Assembly: GCA_036703315.1 (NCBI GenBank)
Contig: DATNPH010000187.1
Span: 1 to 26,736, forward strand
Length of the DNA stretch: 26,736 bases
Direction: 5' to 3'
Origin: DATNPH01 sp036703315
Lineage (GTDB): Bacteria; Cyanobacteriota; Cyanobacteriia; Cyanobacteriales; Coleofasciculaceae
Made by a program: the position numbers and the translations under genes. The notes beneath the pieces were generated by a model. It did not search any database. It had not been told where the DNA came from and was given only the letters and a program-made list of their open reading frames with translations. Within the stretch, counting starts at the first letter, position 1. Each line of letters begins with the position of its first letter. Positions 24,341-26,736 of this stretch are shown here, one piece after another.

Positions 24341-25231
24341 ATGCACAAACAGCCGATTTTTACGAAACGTCACCTTACCCCCTATCTGTTTTTACTGCCT
24401 GCCCTTCTTGTCTTAGGGCTAACGGTCTTTTGGCCTGCGCTTCAAGCCTTCTATCTTAGTTTCACCAAATACGAATATGACCTCACCCAGACACCCCAGT
24501 GGGTTGGTCTAGCAAACTTCCAACGTCTATGGGCAGACCCACTTTTTTGGAAAACGTTGGGAAACACCCTACTGTATATTATCGGTGTTGTGCCAATTTT
24601 AGTGGTGCTTCCCCTAGGTCTTGCGCTTTTAGTGAACCAGAAGCTTCGGGGAATTAACTGGTTTCGAGCCGCGTTTTATACGCCAGTGGTCATTTCGATG
24701 GTCGTTGCGGGTATTGCTTGGAGGTGGCTTTATGCAGAAAACGGTCTTTTTAATCAGCTACTGAAACAACTGGGCTTTGAGGCGGGTATTCCTTGGCTGA
24801 CAACACCTAATTGGGCAATTTATAGCGTCATGGCGGTAACCGTGTGGAAGGGATTGGGCTACTACATGGTCATTTACTTAGCTGGTTTGCAATCAATTCC
24901 TGCTGAACTTTACGAAGCAGCTGCCCTTGATGGTTCTGATGGTTACTTGAAACACTTGGATATTACGGTACCGTTGATGCGACCTTATATGGCTTTGGTA
25001 GGGGTGATTTCTGCTATTTCTGCCGCAAAGGTCTTTGAAGAGGTTTACATTATGACCCAAGGAGGACCACGCAACAGTTCTAAGACAGTTGTTTACTATC
25101 TTTATGAGCAAGCTTTCTCTAACTTGGAGATCAGCTATGCTTGCACAATTGGACTGGTGTTGTTTCTGGTAATTCTCGGCTTATCGATTTTAAATCTGAA
25201 GCTATCACAAACACGCGATCGCCTAGGTTAA
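24341..25231 (+). CDS. Sugar-type ABC transporter permease (MalF/UgpA family)
   Basis: The 296-residue protein has about six membrane helices, beginning with YLFLLPALLVLGLTVFWPAL. The inner-membrane permease EAA loop reads EAAALDGSDGYLKHLDITVP at about residues 191-210 and would contact the ATPase subunit. The segments VGLANFQRLWADPLFWKTLG, RAAFYTPVVISMVVAGIAWR and IMTQGGPRNSSKTVVYYLYE are characteristic of the MalF-like CUT1 permeases for sugars, polyols or glycerol phosphate. Transport normally needs a second permease, an ATPase and a binding protein. None is in the window, and the next gene is convergent. A terminator-like hairpin follows, so this gene appears to be transcribed alone. The substrate cannot be told. 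Confidence 0.92.
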   Translation: MHKQPIFTKRHLTPYLFLLPALLVLGLTVFWPALQAFYLSFTKYEYDLTQTPQWVGLANFQRLWADPLFWKTLGNTLLYIIGVVPILVVLPLGLALLVNQKLRGINWFRAAFYTPVVISMVVAGIAWRWLYAENGLFNQLLKQLGFEAGIPWLTTPNWAIYSVMAVTVWKGLGYYMVIYLAGLQSIPAELYEAAALDGSDGYLKHLDITVPLMRPYMALVGVISAISAAKVFEEVYIMTQGGPRNSSKTVVYYLYEQAFSNLEISYACTIGLVLFLVILGLSILNLKLSQTRDRLG

Positions 25232-25252
25232 TACTAATGTCCTTATAACCGC

Positions 25253-25285
25253 AAGATTTGAATTTAAAGACTGTCAAATCTTTTT
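25253..25285 (+). terminator. Intrinsic terminator after the ABC permease gene
   Basis: AAGATTTGA (25253-25261) and TCAAATCTT (25274-25282) form a perfect 9-bp stem with a 12-base loop, followed by TTT to make a run of five T. It lies 21 bases past the permease stop, in the convergent gap before the DUF1206 gene. The stem is A/T-rich, so its strength is uncertain. Confidence 0.55.
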
Positions 25286-25289
25286 AAGT

Positions 25290-26075
25290 TCAAGCAATAA
25301 TCCGACCATATCGCGCCTGTACCCCCATATGAATTCCGTAGGCAACAAGACCAAGGGCAACAATCCCCAGAAGCCAAGGACCATGAGGTTGTTGTATCAA
25401 AGATTGTAGTGTCCCATCCAGTCCTTGCACTTGGCTAGAGTCAGATTGGCGTGCTGCTTGCAACAGGAAGAAACCACTCATCGTAAAAACGACTCCCCGT
25501 GCCGCTACACCGAATCTACCAATCCGCGTTGCCCACGTTTCTTCAGTAGCACTCATCTCGTTCAACTTCATCTGTTTACGGAATTTTGCTTTGTAGGCTT
25601 TGTAAAATTGGTAGAACCCTAAACCGAGAACAACTGCTCCGATAAGACCAACCAACCATTGACCAAAGGGTTGTGAAAGCAAGCGTGCTGTCCAATCTTG
25701 CTGTGAACTGGTACTACTGCGATCGCCTCCTGAACCTATTAGTAGCCGAATGGCGCTAAATGCTAAACTTGCATAAATCAAACCGCTAATTCCGTAGCCT
25801 GCACGTCTTGCTAAATTTTTGGCATCATTGCCTTTATGCTCAGGGTCTTTAAAGGCTTGTACAAAACGCCAAACCACATATCCAATTAAACCAAACGCAA
25901 CTAAAGCTAATAGAAATTTTCCAAATGGCTGCGCGGCGATTGTACCGAGAGCACCTTTCGTGTCAGTCGTTTTACCCCCTTGACCGAATGCCGCTTGCAC
26001 TGCCAGTACGCCAACAACTGCGTAAACCAATCCCTTAGCCGCATAGCCAAATCGTGCTAGTTTTTCTAGCCACAT
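25290..26075 (-). CDS. DUF1206 membrane protein
   Basis: The 261-residue protein consists of three copies of the DUF1206 unit (roughly residues 3-75, 85-160 and 182-257). Each has two membrane helices and an Arg-x-Gly start (LARFGYAAKGLVYAVVGVLA, LARRAGYGISGLIYASLAFS, IGRFGVAARGVVFTMSGFFL). The loops after the first helix are Gly/Ser-rich. Six helices in all place it in a membrane. The function of the family is unknown. AAGGGGG four bases before the ATG supports the start. The gene is convergent with the ABC permease and appears to be monocistronic. Confidence 0.9.
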   Translation of the reverse strand: MWLEKLARFGYAAKGLVYAVVGVLAVQAAFGQGGKTTDTKGALGTIAAQPFGKFLLALVAFGLIGYVVWRFVQAFKDPEHKGNDAKNLARRAGYGISGLIYASLAFSAIRLLIGSGGDRSSTSSQQDWTARLLSQPFGQWLVGLIGAVVLGLGFYQFYKAYKAKFRKQMKLNEMSATEETWATRIGRFGVAARGVVFTMSGFFLLQAARQSDSSQVQGLDGTLQSLIQQPHGPWLLGIVALGLVAYGIHMGVQARYGRIIA

Positions 26076-26382
26076 AATTCCCCCTTAGAGATACCCCAGC
26101 AACCCTACGACTTACTTACCTCTTTGGTCGCCTGTATTCCCTTGTATTTGATGCCATCAACACAGACTATCTCTAATTGTGCAAGACCTACATCTACCTC
26201 AGTGCTTAGGTTTATTAGTCTTTAAATTAGGATTTATTAACAGTAATTAGTTCGTCTGGTTATTGTGAATAAATATTTACTTTTTTGACATTCTTGATGG
26301 TTAAATAATAGGTTATGGTTTAGTTGGAAAAATACTTAATTCGAGACTTTGTACGGGGTATAAATCCATAATAAAAAGATAA

Positions 26383-26410
26383 AACCCTGCCGAATTTTTG
26401 CAGCAGGGTT
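26383..26410 (-). terminator. Hairpin terminator on the minus strand without an obvious gene
   Basis: AACCCTGC (26383-26390) and GCAGGGTT (26403-26410) form a perfect 8-bp stem. Read on the minus strand the stem is followed by TTATCTTTTTATT, so it would stop transcription coming from the right. No minus-strand gene lies between here and the window edge, so it may end a small RNA or a longer transcript starting beyond 26736. Confidence 0.5.
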
Positions 26411-26540
26411 CGTCACACATAGAGTTTTGCTTTCTCTATCACTAACCATTACGTCGAACTAGGCAGTTTTTATCTATCTAAAGGTAGATGACGTTGTGAA
26501 GTAAATCTGTGTCGAATGATACAATTTGTTAAGGAAACGG

Positions 26541-26642
26541 ATGACAGCTCAATGCTCTGCCAAGGTTGACAGACTTTTGCAGAGTATCATCGCTACTCAC
26601 CTAAAAGATATTTACCCTCTTCCCTATCTCTTCCTGGACTGA
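26541..26642 (+). CDS. Possible 33-residue small protein
   Basis: An ATG at 26541 is preceded by AAGGA with a five-base spacer, a good ribosome binding site, and the frame runs 33 codons to TGA. The product starts MTAQCSAKVDRLLQSIIATH and ends in a hydrophobic stretch (YPLPYLFLD). I do not recognise it. Such a short frame could be chance. It precedes the probable gene at 26714 and might be a leader peptide. Confidence 0.25.
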   Translation: MTAQCSAKVDRLLQSIIATHLKDIYPLPYLFLD

Positions 26643-26713
26643 TAGGAGTTGGTGAGGGTGCGATCGCTCAGTAACCTGTAAAAATACAGTTATGCCAACT
26701 GTACTAAAGAAAG

Positions 26714-26736
26714 ATGGCTGACAAAGATGCTGCTAG
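26714..26736 (+). CDS. Partial gene start at the right edge
   Basis: An ATG at 26714 opens a frame reading MADKDAA up to the window end. AAAGAAAG just before it is a weak ribosome binding site, and an inverted repeat at 26685-26703 lies upstream. Too little is visible to identify the product. Confidence 0.35.

Larger units (their letters stand above)
26076..26736. other. Mostly non-coding region at the right edge
   Basis: These 661 bases contain the upstream region of the DUF1206 gene, a TTGACA box at 26285-26290 without a clear -10, a minus-strand terminator hairpin (26383-26410), a 33-codon ORF (26541-26642), a HIP1 octamer near 26660, an inverted repeat TACAGTT/AACTGTA (26685-26703, 5-base spacer) that could be an operator, and a probable gene start at 26714. 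I see no tRNA. Confidence 0.45.

Noticed and set aside
26285..26318. TTGACA as a full promoter
   Set aside because: The -35 match is perfect but no acceptable -10 hexamer is found at 16-18 bases, and no gene starts shortly downstream.
1..26736. HIP1 octamers (GCGATCGC, at least 24) as a novel repeat
   Set aside because: They are a well-known hallmark of many cyanobacterial genomes, useful as evidence of origin but not new.

Overview
The window looks like chromosomal DNA from a cyanobacterium. The octamer GCGATCGC (HIP1) occurs at least 24 times by eye, against less than one expected by chance in 26.7 kb. There is a single-helix high-light-inducible (Hli/Scp) protein gene. Several families are typical of cyanobacteria: DUF928, TPR-CHAT, DUF1206, very long PAS/GAF/GGDEF/EAL proteins, and heptanucleotide tandem repeats of the STRR type. 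Repeats and multi-PAS proteins suggest a large-genome strain, filamentous or Chroococcidiopsis-like. I cannot name the species.

Layout. 1-140: MITE-like element with 16-bp terminal inverted repeats. 158-358 (-): hli gene with a candidate RpaB (HLR1) site upstream. 797-2410 (+): fused CobA-HemD, followed by a good intrinsic terminator. 3047-6637 (+): membrane PAS/GAF protein with a degenerate GGDEF and intact EAL domain. 6836-7417 (+): coaE. 7505-9766 (+): Slt-type lytic transglycosylase, convergent with a short RodZ-like HTH membrane protein (9820-10281, -). 10516-11961 (-): TldD-type protease, divergent from a small ribbon-helix-helix gene that appears frameshifted (12040-12419). 12473-13666 (+): NurA-domain nuclease. 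13755-14369 (+): unknown protein made of two copies of one domain. 14454-14723 (-): xseB. 14823-15635 (-): exported DUF928 protein, divergent from a predicted exported TPR-CHAT protease-like protein (16092-18887, +). 19009-23907 (-): 1632-residue seven-PAS/GAF/GGDEF/EAL protein. 24341-25231 (+): lone sugar-type ABC permease. 25290-26075 (-): DUF1206 membrane protein. 26076-26736: mostly non-coding, with a hairpin terminator, a 33-codon ORF and a gene start at the right edge.

Functions. Most genes are single housekeeping genes (siroheme/cobalamin entry, CoA, cell wall turnover, DNA repair) in short or single-gene units. Two stand out as systems: two c-di-GMP proteins with contrasting active sites (one predicted phosphodiesterase only, one with both catalytic sites intact), and the divergent DUF928/TPR-CHAT pair, which I regard as the best candidate for a poorly described system. 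Heptanucleotide repeats lie at gene borders, supply or overlap the start of the NurA gene, and are translated inside the 1632-residue protein. I found no CRISPR array, rRNA, tRNA, transposase gene or phage module.
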